From the NCBI GenBank assembly GCA_033851955.1, contig JAWSVK010000001.1:62001-126000 (forward strand): DNA of 64,000 nt. Direction: 5' to 3'. A model generated the notes under the pieces. It worked only from the letters and a program-made list of their open reading frames with translations. It did not search any database and had not been told where the DNA came from. Position numbers and translations under genes: made by a program. Origin of the DNA: Profundibacter sp033851955 (lineage in GTDB: Bacteria; Pseudomonadota; Alphaproteobacteria; Rhodobacterales; Rhodobacteraceae). Of the stretch, positions 35,654-43,568 are shown piece after piece. The first letter of the stretch is position 1; the number at the start of each line of letters is the position of its first letter.

Positions 35654-36610
35654 ATGACCCGCACCGTTGTCGAGAGTAAAACCAAAACCATCACCATCGG
35701 CTTTGATGAGCCATTTTGCGTGATTGGCGAGCGGATCAACCCAACGGGGCGCAAAGCCTTGGCGCGGGAGTTGGAAGCTGGTGATTTTTCCACCGTGGAA
35801 AAGGATGCCATCAATCAGGTCGCTTGTGGGGCGACAATGCTCGATATCAATGCGGGCGTGGTTTACAATTCCAACCCGAACCCGAATGAAACCGAACCAC
35901 CCTTGATGACCAAAGTTATCCAGACAGTTCAAGGACTTGTCGACATTCCTTTGTGTATCGATTCATCGGTCGCAGGCGCGCTTGAGGCCGGATTGCTGGT
36001 CGCCGAAGGGCGTCCTTTGCTGAATTCGGTCACGGGCGAAGAAGAAAAGCTGGAACTGATCCTGCCGCTGGTTAAAAAGTATAACGTACCTGTCGTGGCC
36101 ATTTCCAATGATGACACCGGTATTTCAGAAGACCCTGACGTGCGCTTTGCGGTTGCCAAAAAGATCGTCGAGCGCGCCGCCGATTTTGGCATCCCTGCCC
36201 ATGACATTGTGGTTGATCCTTTGGTGATGCCCATCGGTGCGATGGCGGGCGCAGGCCAACAAGTGTTTACCTTGGTGCGTCGTTTGCGTGATGAGTTGGG
36301 CGTGAACACCACCTGCGGGGCCTCCAACATCAGTTTCGGTCTGCCGCATCGACACGGCATCAACGCAGCCTTCCTGCCAATGGCGATTGCGGCCGGCATG
36401 ACCAGCGCGATCATGAACCCGCTGCGCCCCGTAGAAATGGAAGCGATCAAAGCCGCCAATATGTTGATGAACCATGACCCGCACGGCGCTGAGTGGATCA
36501 AATTCAGCCGTGTTCTGGACGCGGTTGAGGCAGGTGCAACATTTGCCGAAGCCTCGATTGAGTCAGCAGCGGCTGGTTCTGGCCGTGGTGGCCGCCGCCG
36601 CCGTCGCTAG
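35654..36610 (+). CDS. methyltetrahydrofolate:corrinoid methyltransferase with Arg-rich tail
   Basis: The 318-residue pterin-binding TIM barrel has VIGERINPTGRKAL near residue 24, ATMLDINAGV, VPLCIDSS-like DIPLCIDSSV and TCGASNISFGLPHR, as in AcsE, MtgA and the MetH folate domain. It would pass methyl groups between a corrinoid protein and THF. The last 13 residues are small and basic, ending GRGGRRRRR, beyond the normal barrel end. The same kind of tail ends the reactivator gene at 41553. Confidence 0.9.
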   Translation: MTRTVVESKTKTITIGFDEPFCVIGERINPTGRKALARELEAGDFSTVEKDAINQVACGATMLDINAGVVYNSNPNPNETEPPLMTKVIQTVQGLVDIPLCIDSSVAGALEAGLLVAEGRPLLNSVTGEEEKLELILPLVKKYNVPVVAISNDDTGISEDPDVRFAVAKKIVERAADFGIPAHDIVVDPLVMPIGAMAGAGQQVFTLVRRLRDELGVNTTCGASNISFGLPHRHGINAAFLPMAIAAGMTSAIMNPLRPVEMEAIKAANMLMNHDPHGAEWIKFSRVLDAVEAGATFAEASIESAAAGSGRGGRRRRR

Positions 36611-36753
36611 GATTTGCGGTATAAAAACCGCAAACACTCGCCGATCTGGCCCCGTTTTGGGTTTTGTTGCTGCCAGATGGCCGCAGACATGATAAGCAAT
36701 CGTTATAACAAAAGCCCCGACAAACGGGGCGCAGCAGTATAACGAGGCAAACC

Positions 36754-37377
36754 ATGGCAAAATCACTCACCCTTGCATCAATGATGCTTGCAGGATCCTT
36801 AGGTCTTGCAAGCTGTTCCAGCGGCACCCAATGGGTCACCAATTACGCTGATGTGATTGACCCCGCCACGGCCAAAGGTTGGCGGGTTGTTGATGTTGAC
36901 GTCGAGGTGCCGCGCAGCCTGACGGTGTCCGAGGCCAATAGCTTTGCCCCCAACGCCGACATCGTTTGGCGCGAGTTTCCTTACGGCGACCGCTATGACC
37001 AAGTCGATGCCATCATCACCACGGCCGCAACGCGCGGCGCTGCTGATTTGCAAGGCACCCGTGACGTCAAGCTAAAAATCACGATGATGCAGTTCCACGC
37101 CCTGTCCGAAAAAACCCGCGCCGTGCTGAACAATTCCGGTGTGCATGACATTACCTTTACTGCCCAAATATTTGATATTGCAACAAATACACCGATTTCG
37201 CCACCTGACTTGATCAAAGCCGACCTGATAGCCTTTGTTGGCGATCAAGCCGTGGCCGCCGAAAAACAAGGCCTGACCCAAAAGGTTCGTATCACCAGCC
37301 ATGTGGCAGCGGTGATCGCCGGATGGCTCGGCACCGGCCCTGACGTGCGCGGCGGGTTTAAACGCAAAGGCCGATAG
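36754..37377 (+). CDS. DUF6778-like lipoprotein
   Basis: The 207-residue precursor has a lipoprotein signal with lipobox LASC near residue 24 (GSLGLASCSSG). The mature protein contains VDVDVEVPRSLTVSEANSFAP and a C-terminal GGFKRKGR. I recognise it only as a conserved roseobacter lipoprotein. A 143-base gap separates it from the methyltransferase gene, so it may have its own promoter. Its relation to the C1 genes is positional. Confidence 0.7.
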   Translation: MAKSLTLASMMLAGSLGLASCSSGTQWVTNYADVIDPATAKGWRVVDVDVEVPRSLTVSEANSFAPNADIVWREFPYGDRYDQVDAIITTAATRGAADLQGTRDVKLKITMMQFHALSEKTRAVLNNSGVHDITFTAQIFDIATNTPISPPDLIKADLIAFVGDQAVAAEKQGLTQKVRITSHVAAVIAGWLGTGPDVRGGFKRKGR

Positions 37378-37464
37378 GCGCCGCAAAAGCCAAACTGATT
37401 TAGGTCATAGATTCCTGCGCCAAAGTGCTGCACCAAAGTGGCGCAACAGGCACAGGAGCCCACC

Positions 37465-38616
37465 ATGACCACCCCGCTGTCCGGAATAACCGTGATTGAT
37501 CTCTCGCATGTATTGGCGGGGCCATATTGCACCATGATGCTGTCTGACCTTGGCGCGCGTGTCATAAAGGTTGAGCAGCCTGTTATTGGCGACGATACCC
37601 GTCATTTTCCGCCGTTTCGTGACGGCGAAAGCGCCTATTTCGCCGCTATCAATCGTGGCAAGGAATCCATTACATTGAACCTAAAGGACGACGCCGATCG
37701 GGCCTTATTCGAACAAATGCTGCCGAAGGCTGACGTCATTGTTGAAAATTACCGCCCCGGCGTAATGGAACGGTTGGGCTATGGCTGGGATGACCTGCAC
37801 GCACGGTTCCCACGACTAATTTATGGCGCTGTGTCGGGTTTTGGTCACACGGGACCAGAGGCGATGAAACCAGCCTATGACATGGTGGTGCAGGCCCGCA
37901 GCGGGCTGATGTCGATCACCGGCGAAGCAGGTCGCGAACCTGTGCGCGTCGGCGCGTCCGTCGGCGACATTGTCGGGGGCATGTTCTTGGCCCAAGGGGT
38001 GACAGCAGCGCTCTATGAGCGGGTGCAATCGGGCGTTGGGCGCAAGGTCGACGTGGCGATGTTGGACGGGCAATTGGCGATTTTGGAACATGCGATCGCC
38101 ATCACAAATGAGACCGGCACATCCCCCAAACGTTCAGGTGCGCGGCACCCGTCGATCACACCATTCGAAACCTTCCACGCTAAAAACGGGTTGTTCGTGA
38201 TCGCGGCGGGCAATGACGCGCTGTTTGGCCGGATGTGTGACGCCTTGGGGTTGGCGGGGCTAAAGGGCGACCCAAGGTTCGCCACCAACGCGGCCCGTTG
38301 CAAGCACGTTAAGCAATTAAAACGCATGATCGAACTGGTGACGCTTGAGCGTAAGAAAAAACACTGGATCGGCCTGCTTGAGGCCGCAGGCGTACCCTGT
38401 GGCCCGATCCAGAATGTGGCCAAAGCGATGAAAGACCCCCAGATTTTAGCCCGCAACATGGTGGTTGAGCTGGCCGCACCAGATGGTGGCAAACCGTTTT
38501 TGGCCGCCGGCAACCCGATCAAGATTTCCGACATGGATGATACGTTGAAAGACGCCCGCGCCCCGACGCTGGACGGGGATAGGCAGGCGATACTGGATTG
38601 GTTAGAGGAAGAGTGA
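37465..38616 (+). CDS. CaiB/BaiF family CoA transferase
   Basis: The 383-residue class III CoA transferase begins LSGITVIDLSHVLAGPYCTMMLSDLGA and has VENYRPGVMERLGYGWDDL and the YDMVVQARSGLM segment with the family's catalytic aspartate (tyrosine-aspartate, about residue 142). It swaps CoA between acyl-CoA and a free acid in the cytosol. The ATG at 37465 follows AGGAG; the GTG at 37438 lacks such a site. The substrate is unknown. It may feed an organic acid released by the demethylation pathway. Confidence 0.9.
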   Translation: MTTPLSGITVIDLSHVLAGPYCTMMLSDLGARVIKVEQPVIGDDTRHFPPFRDGESAYFAAINRGKESITLNLKDDADRALFEQMLPKADVIVENYRPGVMERLGYGWDDLHARFPRLIYGAVSGFGHTGPEAMKPAYDMVVQARSGLMSITGEAGREPVRVGASVGDIVGGMFLAQGVTAALYERVQSGVGRKVDVAMLDGQLAILEHAIAITNETGTSPKRSGARHPSITPFETFHAKNGLFVIAAGNDALFGRMCDALGLAGLKGDPRFATNAARCKHVKQLKRMIELVTLERKKKHWIGLLEAAGVPCGPIQNVAKAMKDPQILARNMVVELAAPDGGKPFLAAGNPIKISDMDDTLKDARAPTLDGDRQAILDWLEEE

Positions 38617-38620
38617 CGTC

Positions 38621-38699
38621 GAGTGAATATCCGCTCGGGTCATTTGTGGCCCGAGCAGCGTCCGATCCGCCCCCACGGGCGGGCGCTTCGCACTCACTC
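38621..38699. repeat. three-arm intergenic palindrome
   Basis: Outer arms GAGTGA (38621-38626) and TCACTC (38694-38699) enclose two hairpins, GCTCGGG/CCCGAGC (38633-38639, 38650-38656) and CCGCCC/GGGCGG (38667-38672, 38677-38682). The element starts seven bases after the CoA-transferase stop and can fold as a three-way junction. Confidence 0.7.
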
Positions 38700-39405
38700 A
38701 CGGATCAGGCACTGCCCTTTTGTTGGTTTACTGGGTTGAGGTCGAATTGGGGCTTTTCAGACCAATAATTAAGTGCAATAAATATGCACAAACCGCAGTA
38801 GATCGGTCTTTTGGGGTACATTATTGAGCCTGAATAAAAGTATAAAGTTGTTCACCTTCGCTTTCTCGGTATTGTTTCTTATCGAAATGTCCATTGCTAT
38901 GTCAATTCATTCGCCGACTGGAGTGGCCATGTTCGCAAAGCTCCCCACAACCGTTAAAAAGAGTTATATCAACTACATTCTACACCCAAAATTCGGGTAT
39001 TTCAGAAACTGCGCCCGCAAAACCAGCGTTTTCCAATTGATCGACAGTTTCGGCAAGGCACTGCATAAAGGCGCAGTGATCGATTACAATCGTCAGCTTC
39101 TTTCACCCTACATTCGACGCGGAAATCCAATATTTCAAGATCGAGACTGTCCCACATTAATGGAACCTGCGCCTGTTATAGCAACACGCGAGCTAATTCG
39201 TTATGGGGATGTCTCTCTGATCCTTGCGGCAATCAATCAACACGCAGATCATCCCGCAACCGTCTACAAGATATGCCGAAGAGTTCTTGCGGAAAGTGAT
39301 ATTTCAACCGATATGCGGGCGGCTGTTTCAAAAGCCTGCGGCTCTCTCGACTCCGCTAATTAGCGGACCAAATTTCCGAACATTTGTTAACCATCACGGA
39401 TCAGG
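38698..39405. mobile_element. possible small insertion bounded by 12-bp direct repeats
   Basis: TCACGGATCAGG occurs at 38698-38709 and again at 39394-39405, in direct orientation. The DNA between carries one AT-richer orphan gene with a TTG start. This looks like a target duplication or recombination scar, but no transposase or terminal inverted repeat is seen. Confidence 0.35.
38824..39363 (+). CDS. hypothetical protein, N-terminal membrane or signal segment
   Basis: I do not recognise this 179-residue protein. It has a hydrophobic segment at residues 7-28 (KLFTFAFSVLFLIEMSIAM), then a soluble basic region with several cysteines (about 62, 129, 150, 172). The annotated start is TTG, as no ATG precedes the hydrophobic segment; ATGs at 38887 and 38902 would remove it. 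Codon use is AT-richer than the surrounding C1 genes, and the gene lies between 12-bp direct repeats, suggesting acquisition. Confidence 0.55.
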   Translation: MSLNKSIKLFTFAFSVLFLIEMSIAMSIHSPTGVAMFAKLPTTVKKSYINYILHPKFGYFRNCARKTSVFQLIDSFGKALHKGAVIDYNRQLLSPYIRRGNPIFQDRDCPTLMEPAPVIATRELIRYGDVSLILAAINQHADHPATVYKICRRVLAESDISTDMRAAVSKACGSLDSAN

Positions 39406-39513
39406 TACCGTCCTGAATTGCCGCTCCTCATCCCCCCTTTGTCGCGCAAGTGCATTGCACCTTTGCCCTGACCCCTTATGAAGGAAGGGAAACAGGCGAA
39501 TAGGGATAAACCG

Positions 39514-41553
39514 ATGACAAAATCCGATCCTCTGGTGATCTTCACCCCTTCCGGCAAACGCGGCAACTTTCCCGTGGGCACGCCGGTTCTGACCGCCGCC
39601 CGTCAGTTGGGCGTCGATCTGGACAGCGTTTGCGGTGGTCGTGGCATTTGCTCGCGCTGCCAAATCACGCCGTCCTATGGCGAATTCCCAAAACACGGGG
39701 TCACCGTGGCCAAAGACGCGCTGTCGGAATGGAACGCTGTTGAGGAACGTTACAAATCCATTCGCGGGTTGATTGACGGGCGACGTTTGGGCTGTCAGGC
39801 CAAGATTGAGGCCGACGTGGTGATTGATGTGCCACCCGAAAGCCAAGTCCACAAACAAGTCGTGCGCAAACGCGCCGAGGCGCGTGATATCACCCTGAAC
39901 CCGACCGTTCGCCTGTATTATGTCGAGGTTGAGCAGCCCGACATGCACGAACCATCTGGCGATCTGGAACGCCTGATTGCGGCCTTGCAAAACCAGTGGG
40001 AGCTGAGCGACATCAGCGCGGCCCCTTCAGTGTTGATTACGCTACAATCCATCCTGCGAAAAGGCGAGTGGAAGGTCACCGTCGCCCTGCACCAAGCTGC
40101 TGACGGCGCGCCACTTAGCATTTTGCGCCTGTGGTCCGGCTTTTTTGACAGCCCCATCTATGGTCTTGCCGTTGATCTTGGCTCGACCACCATCGCGGCA
40201 CATTTGTGCGATTTGCAAACGGGCGAAGTAACGGCCTCATCCGGCATTATGAACCCGCAAATCCGCTTTGGCGAAGACCTGATGAGCCGCGTATCTTATG
40301 GCATGATGAACGAGGGCGGCGCAGCTGAAATGACACGTGCTGTGCGCGACGGTATGAACGCGCTGTTCATTCAAATCTGTGCCGAGGCCTGTATCGACAG
40401 AACCCATATTCTGGACGCGGTTTTTGTTTGCAATCCGGTTATGCATCATCTGTTTTTGGGCATTGACCCCTACGAGCTGGGCCAAGCGCCGTTTGCCTTG
40501 GCCACGTCCGATGCGCTGCGCTTAAAAACCAGTGATCTGGACCTTGATCTGGACCCTGAAACCCGCGCGTATATTCTGCCCTGCATCGCGGGCCATGTTG
40601 GGGCCGATGCGGCGGCTGTCGCCCTGTCCGAGGCCCCTGACAAATCGGACGATTTGGTTTTGGTGGTTGATGTCGGCACCAATGCTGAATTGTTACTGGG
40701 AAATCGGGACCGTGTGCTGGCGTGTTCGTCGCCCACTGGCCCCGCCTTTGAGGGCGCACAGATCAGTTCTGGTCAGCGCGCAGCACCTGGTGCGATTGAA
40801 CATGTCACCATTGATCCGGTCACCAAAACCCCACGTTTTCAGGTTATTGGGTCGGATTTATGGTCGGATGAAGACGGTTTTGACATCGCCATCGCAACCA
40901 CAGGAGTCACCGGCATTTGCGGGTCGGGCATAATTGAGCTGGTCGCCGAAATGCGGATGGCTGGCATTGTCGATGGACCGGGTTTGATCGGCTCTGCCGA
41001 GCAGGTGGGCACGGATCGATGCTTTGCCGACGGGCGCACGAACTCCTATATGGTTTGGGATGGTTCAGCTGAGGATGGGCCCGTAATCACTGTGACCAAT
41101 CGCGATATTCGCGAAATACAAATGGCCAAGGCGGCGCTGTATTCTGGGGCGCGATTATTGATGGATAAATTCGAGGTCGATACCGTCGATCGGATCGTGT
41201 TGGCGGGGGCGTTTGGGGCGCATATTTCACCCAAACACGCGATGGTTTTGGGCATGATCCCTGACTGTGTGCTGGAAAAAGTCAGCTCAGCTGGGAATGC
41301 CGCTGGTACTGGCGCGCGGATTGCGCTGTTGAACCGCGCGGCGCGGGGCGAGATTGAGACCACGGTGCGCAAGATCGGCAAGGTAGAGACCGCTATTGAG
41401 CCAAGGTTCCAGGAGCATTTCGTGAATGCCTCGGCGATCCCCAACTCGGCCGAACCATTTCCGATACTGGCGACCCATGTGAGCCTGCCGGATGTGAATT
41501 TCAACACCGGTGGTGGAGATGGCGGCGGACGCCGTCGGCGGCGTCGCGGCTAG
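39514..41553 (+). CDS. RACo-like corrinoid activation protein ([2Fe-2S] + ASKHA/DUF4445) with Arg-rich tail
   Basis: The 679-residue protein starts with a ferredoxin domain whose cluster ligands are Cys40, Cys46, Cys49 and Cys94. A linker is followed by the ASKHA ATPase-like part (AVDLGSTTIAAHLCDL near residue 211, VVDVGTNAELLLGN near 385, VTGICGSGIIELVAEMR). Such proteins re-reduce inactive cob(II)alamin of methyltransferase systems to cob(I)alamin at ATP cost. The last residues are GGGDGGGRRRRRRG. ATG 39514 is chosen as the family start; ATG 39478 lies upstream in frame. Confidence 0.9.
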   Translation: MTKSDPLVIFTPSGKRGNFPVGTPVLTAARQLGVDLDSVCGGRGICSRCQITPSYGEFPKHGVTVAKDALSEWNAVEERYKSIRGLIDGRRLGCQAKIEADVVIDVPPESQVHKQVVRKRAEARDITLNPTVRLYYVEVEQPDMHEPSGDLERLIAALQNQWELSDISAAPSVLITLQSILRKGEWKVTVALHQAADGAPLSILRLWSGFFDSPIYGLAVDLGSTTIAAHLCDLQTGEVTASSGIMNPQIRFGEDLMSRVSYGMMNEGGAAEMTRAVRDGMNALFIQICAEACIDRTHILDAVFVCNPVMHHLFLGIDPYELGQAPFALATSDALRLKTSDLDLDLDPETRAYILPCIAGHVGADAAAVALSEAPDKSDDLVLVVDVGTNAELLLGNRDRVLACSSPTGPAFEGAQISSGQRAAPGAIEHVTIDPVTKTPRFQVIGSDLWSDEDGFDIAIATTGVTGICGSGIIELVAEMRMAGIVDGPGLIGSAEQVGTDRCFADGRTNSYMVWDGSAEDGPVITVTNRDIREIQMAKAALYSGARLLMDKFEVDTVDRIVLAGAFGAHISPKHAMVLGMIPDCVLEKVSSAGNAAGTGARIALLNRAARGEIETTVRKIGKVETAIEPRFQEHFVNASAIPNSAEPFPILATHVSLPDVNFNTGGGDGGGRRRRRRG

Positions 41554-41637
41554 CGGCTCATCACACCCTAACGGGCGTTTTTCGCCGCGTCCTGACGTTG
41601 CAAAGAGCGAAGAAGGCTGAAAGGCCTGATAAGCGGC

Positions 41638-41666
41638 TTGACGAATTGCAGATGGGCACTTACCTG
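41638..41666 (+). promoter_or_regulatory. candidate promoter of tRNA-Gly
   Basis: TTGACG (41638-41643) lies 17 bases before a weak TACCTG (41661-41666), ending ten bases upstream of the mature tRNA start. Confidence 0.4.
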
Positions 41667-41676
41667 ATCAAACACT

Positions 41677-41750
41677 GCGGGTGTAGCTCAATGGTAGAGC
41701 AGCAGCTTCCCAAGCTGAATACGAGGGTTCGATTCCCTTCACCCGCTCCA
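41677..41750 (+). tRNA. tRNA-Gly (anticodon CCC)
   Basis: The 74-base cloverleaf has acceptor stem GCGGGTG/CACCCGC, D-arm GCTC/GAGC, anticodon CCC at 41709-41711, a T-arm with GGTTCGATTCC and an encoded CCA end. It marks the left limit of the accessory segment that follows. Confidence 0.97.
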
Positions 41751-42457
41751 GTCAATTTCACCGCCGAAGCCCTTGTTTATATAAGGAAATGGCAAATTTT
41801 CGTTGATCATTTCGTTTGGACAAATTGTTCCGACCTAGGAAAAATCGGGAACATTCGGGAGGTATTTAGATTACGAGTCCCGAAGTTTCTCCCGAAGTTG
41901 AAATGCAAGTTTGTTGTGGGATCAATTTGGCATACCGACCCAGTCACGTATCATTTTCACTTAATCCATCACACGTTGTTGCCGAACATCCAGCAAGGGT
42001 TTTTGCAAGGTTTTACACCAATGGCAGTAATGCGCAGAAAGTGACCTTTGCAAAATTTCGGAATCAGCCCACAGCCGCCGTCTGTCGCCCCGTTCGTTGC
42101 TGCGACGCAATTTCCCCGAACCAGCCATTCGTGCATGGCGCAGCATTTTGACGGATTCATCGTCGGTTGGTGGGCCATGTGGACCTATGAAACCTATACC
42201 CGAGAATTGAGCATTTTGGAATTTTCTAGGGACATTTCTTTCTTGATCATTGCCTGTTCCTTTTCCTGTTCATCCCATTCCTTCAAGGAGCTTGATGAGT
42301 CGAAAACTCGTGCTAAGCACAAAGACCACTCTGCCTCAAAAATCGTGGCGGGCTACATGATCAACCGCAATCGTTGTGTGGGCGTTTTCCTGACGCCTTT
42401 ACTTTTAAACGCGAATAGTTTTTTTTAGGCACAACTGACAGATTAAGGAGGTGGCGA
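41751..42457. other. 707-base gap after tRNA-Gly without supportable gene
   Basis: The gap has lower GC than the flanks and several short inverted repeats (for example CCCGAAGTTTCTCCCGAAG near 41879), but no frame with coding character. I found no integrase fragment and no second copy of the tRNA 3' end elsewhere in the window. The promoter of the RND operon must lie at its right, and a strong AAGGAGGTGG ribosome site sits just before 42458. Confidence 0.5.
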
Positions 42458-43564
42458 ATGAAACGGACGATTTTTCTAATAGCAACAATCATTGTCTTAG
42501 TCGGATGCAAAGAGGAAGAAACGGCAGCAGAAAAATCTGTCAGAGGGCTCAAAACTTATCTGGTTGCGAAAACGGAAAGCACTAGCATCCGGCGCTTTCC
42601 CGCTGTTTTGGAGGCGTCGGAGATTGCTTTGCTGTCATTCGAGGTGGGAGGTAAACTTCAAGGAATTTCTCTGGATGTTGGCCAAAACGTGAAGGCTGGG
42701 GATATTCTTGCGACCTTGGATCCGATCTCTCTTCAGCTTCAGTTAGATTCAGCACGAGCAGCCCTCGCACAGGCGCAATCTTCGGCGGACAACGCACAGG
42801 CTACTTTCGTACGTCAAACAGCACTGCTCGAACGGGGCGTAACCACGAGAGTGGCAGTCGACGATGCGCGTACAAATGCCGAGACCGCCGAGGCGAGTCT
42901 AGCACAGGCTCGCAAGTTCTTCGAAACTTCCCAGCAGAATTTGGGAAAATCGGAACTGGTTGCGCCATTTGACGGGATTGTTAACGCCATCGAGATCGAA
43001 TCTTATGCCACTGTTGGTGTTGGCGCACCAATTGTCTCTGTTTACCCGAGCGACAGTTTCGAGATCGCCTTTTCGGTCAATTTTGACACTGTAAATCGCC
43101 TCGTCGTTGGTAAACTCGCCACAGTGCGTCTTGCCGATCGGCCGGACATCACACTTTCCGCCGTCGTCAGCGAAATTGGATCACGTGCCGACGCAGTTTC
43201 AAGCTTCCCGATCATTTTGCAAGTGAACGACTCGCATCCGCTGCTCAAAGCCGGGATGGCCGTGGAGGCTGCAATCGAATTCCCGTTGCCTGCGGCGGAA
43301 GGATTTTCATTACCGCTGAGTGCCGCCATTAAGGACGGTGAACTCGGGCAGGCTGCGAGCCCGGATACCCCAGCAAAGATGAGTATTTTTGTCTTCGACC
43401 CAGCTTCAAGTACGGTAAAGCGACGTGAGGTTACGATTGGAGGCATCCGTGAGAATGCCTTAATCGTGATCGAAGGCCTGCAGGAAGGAGATCTGGTTGC
43501 GTCAGCGGGAGTGTCATTTCTTCGGGACGGGCAAGACGTGAAACTGCTCGAATTGGGAGAATGA
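42458..43564 (+). CDS. RND efflux periplasmic adaptor (membrane fusion) lipoprotein
   Basis: The 368-residue precursor has a lipoprotein signal with lipobox LVGC at residues 14-17. The order is barrel-sandwich half motif (EVGGKLQGISLDVGQNVKAGDILATLD), alpha-helical hairpin (about 90-155, alanine and glutamine rich), second lipoyl half (LVAPFDGIVNAI), beta-barrel and membrane-proximal domains. It links the inner-membrane pump to an outer-membrane TolC-type channel not encoded here. AAGGAGGTGG precedes the ATG. First gene of a three-gene unit. Confidence 0.92.
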   Translation: MKRTIFLIATIIVLVGCKEEETAAEKSVRGLKTYLVAKTESTSIRRFPAVLEASEIALLSFEVGGKLQGISLDVGQNVKAGDILATLDPISLQLQLDSARAALAQAQSSADNAQATFVRQTALLERGVTTRVAVDDARTNAETAEASLAQARKFFETSQQNLGKSELVAPFDGIVNAIEIESYATVGVGAPIVSVYPSDSFEIAFSVNFDTVNRLVVGKLATVRLADRPDITLSAVVSEIGSRADAVSSFPIILQVNDSHPLLKAGMAVEAAIEFPLPAAEGFSLPLSAAIKDGELGQAASPDTPAKMSIFVFDPASSTVKRREVTIGGIRENALIVIEGLQEGDLVASAGVSFLRDGQDVKLLELGE

Positions 43565-43568
43565 TGCC

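Noticed and set aside
41598..42044. 148-codon open frame across the tRNA-Gly gene
   Set aside because: Its centre (SSMVEQQLPKLNTRVRFPSPAP) is the well-known false translation of a tRNA; the rest has no coding character.
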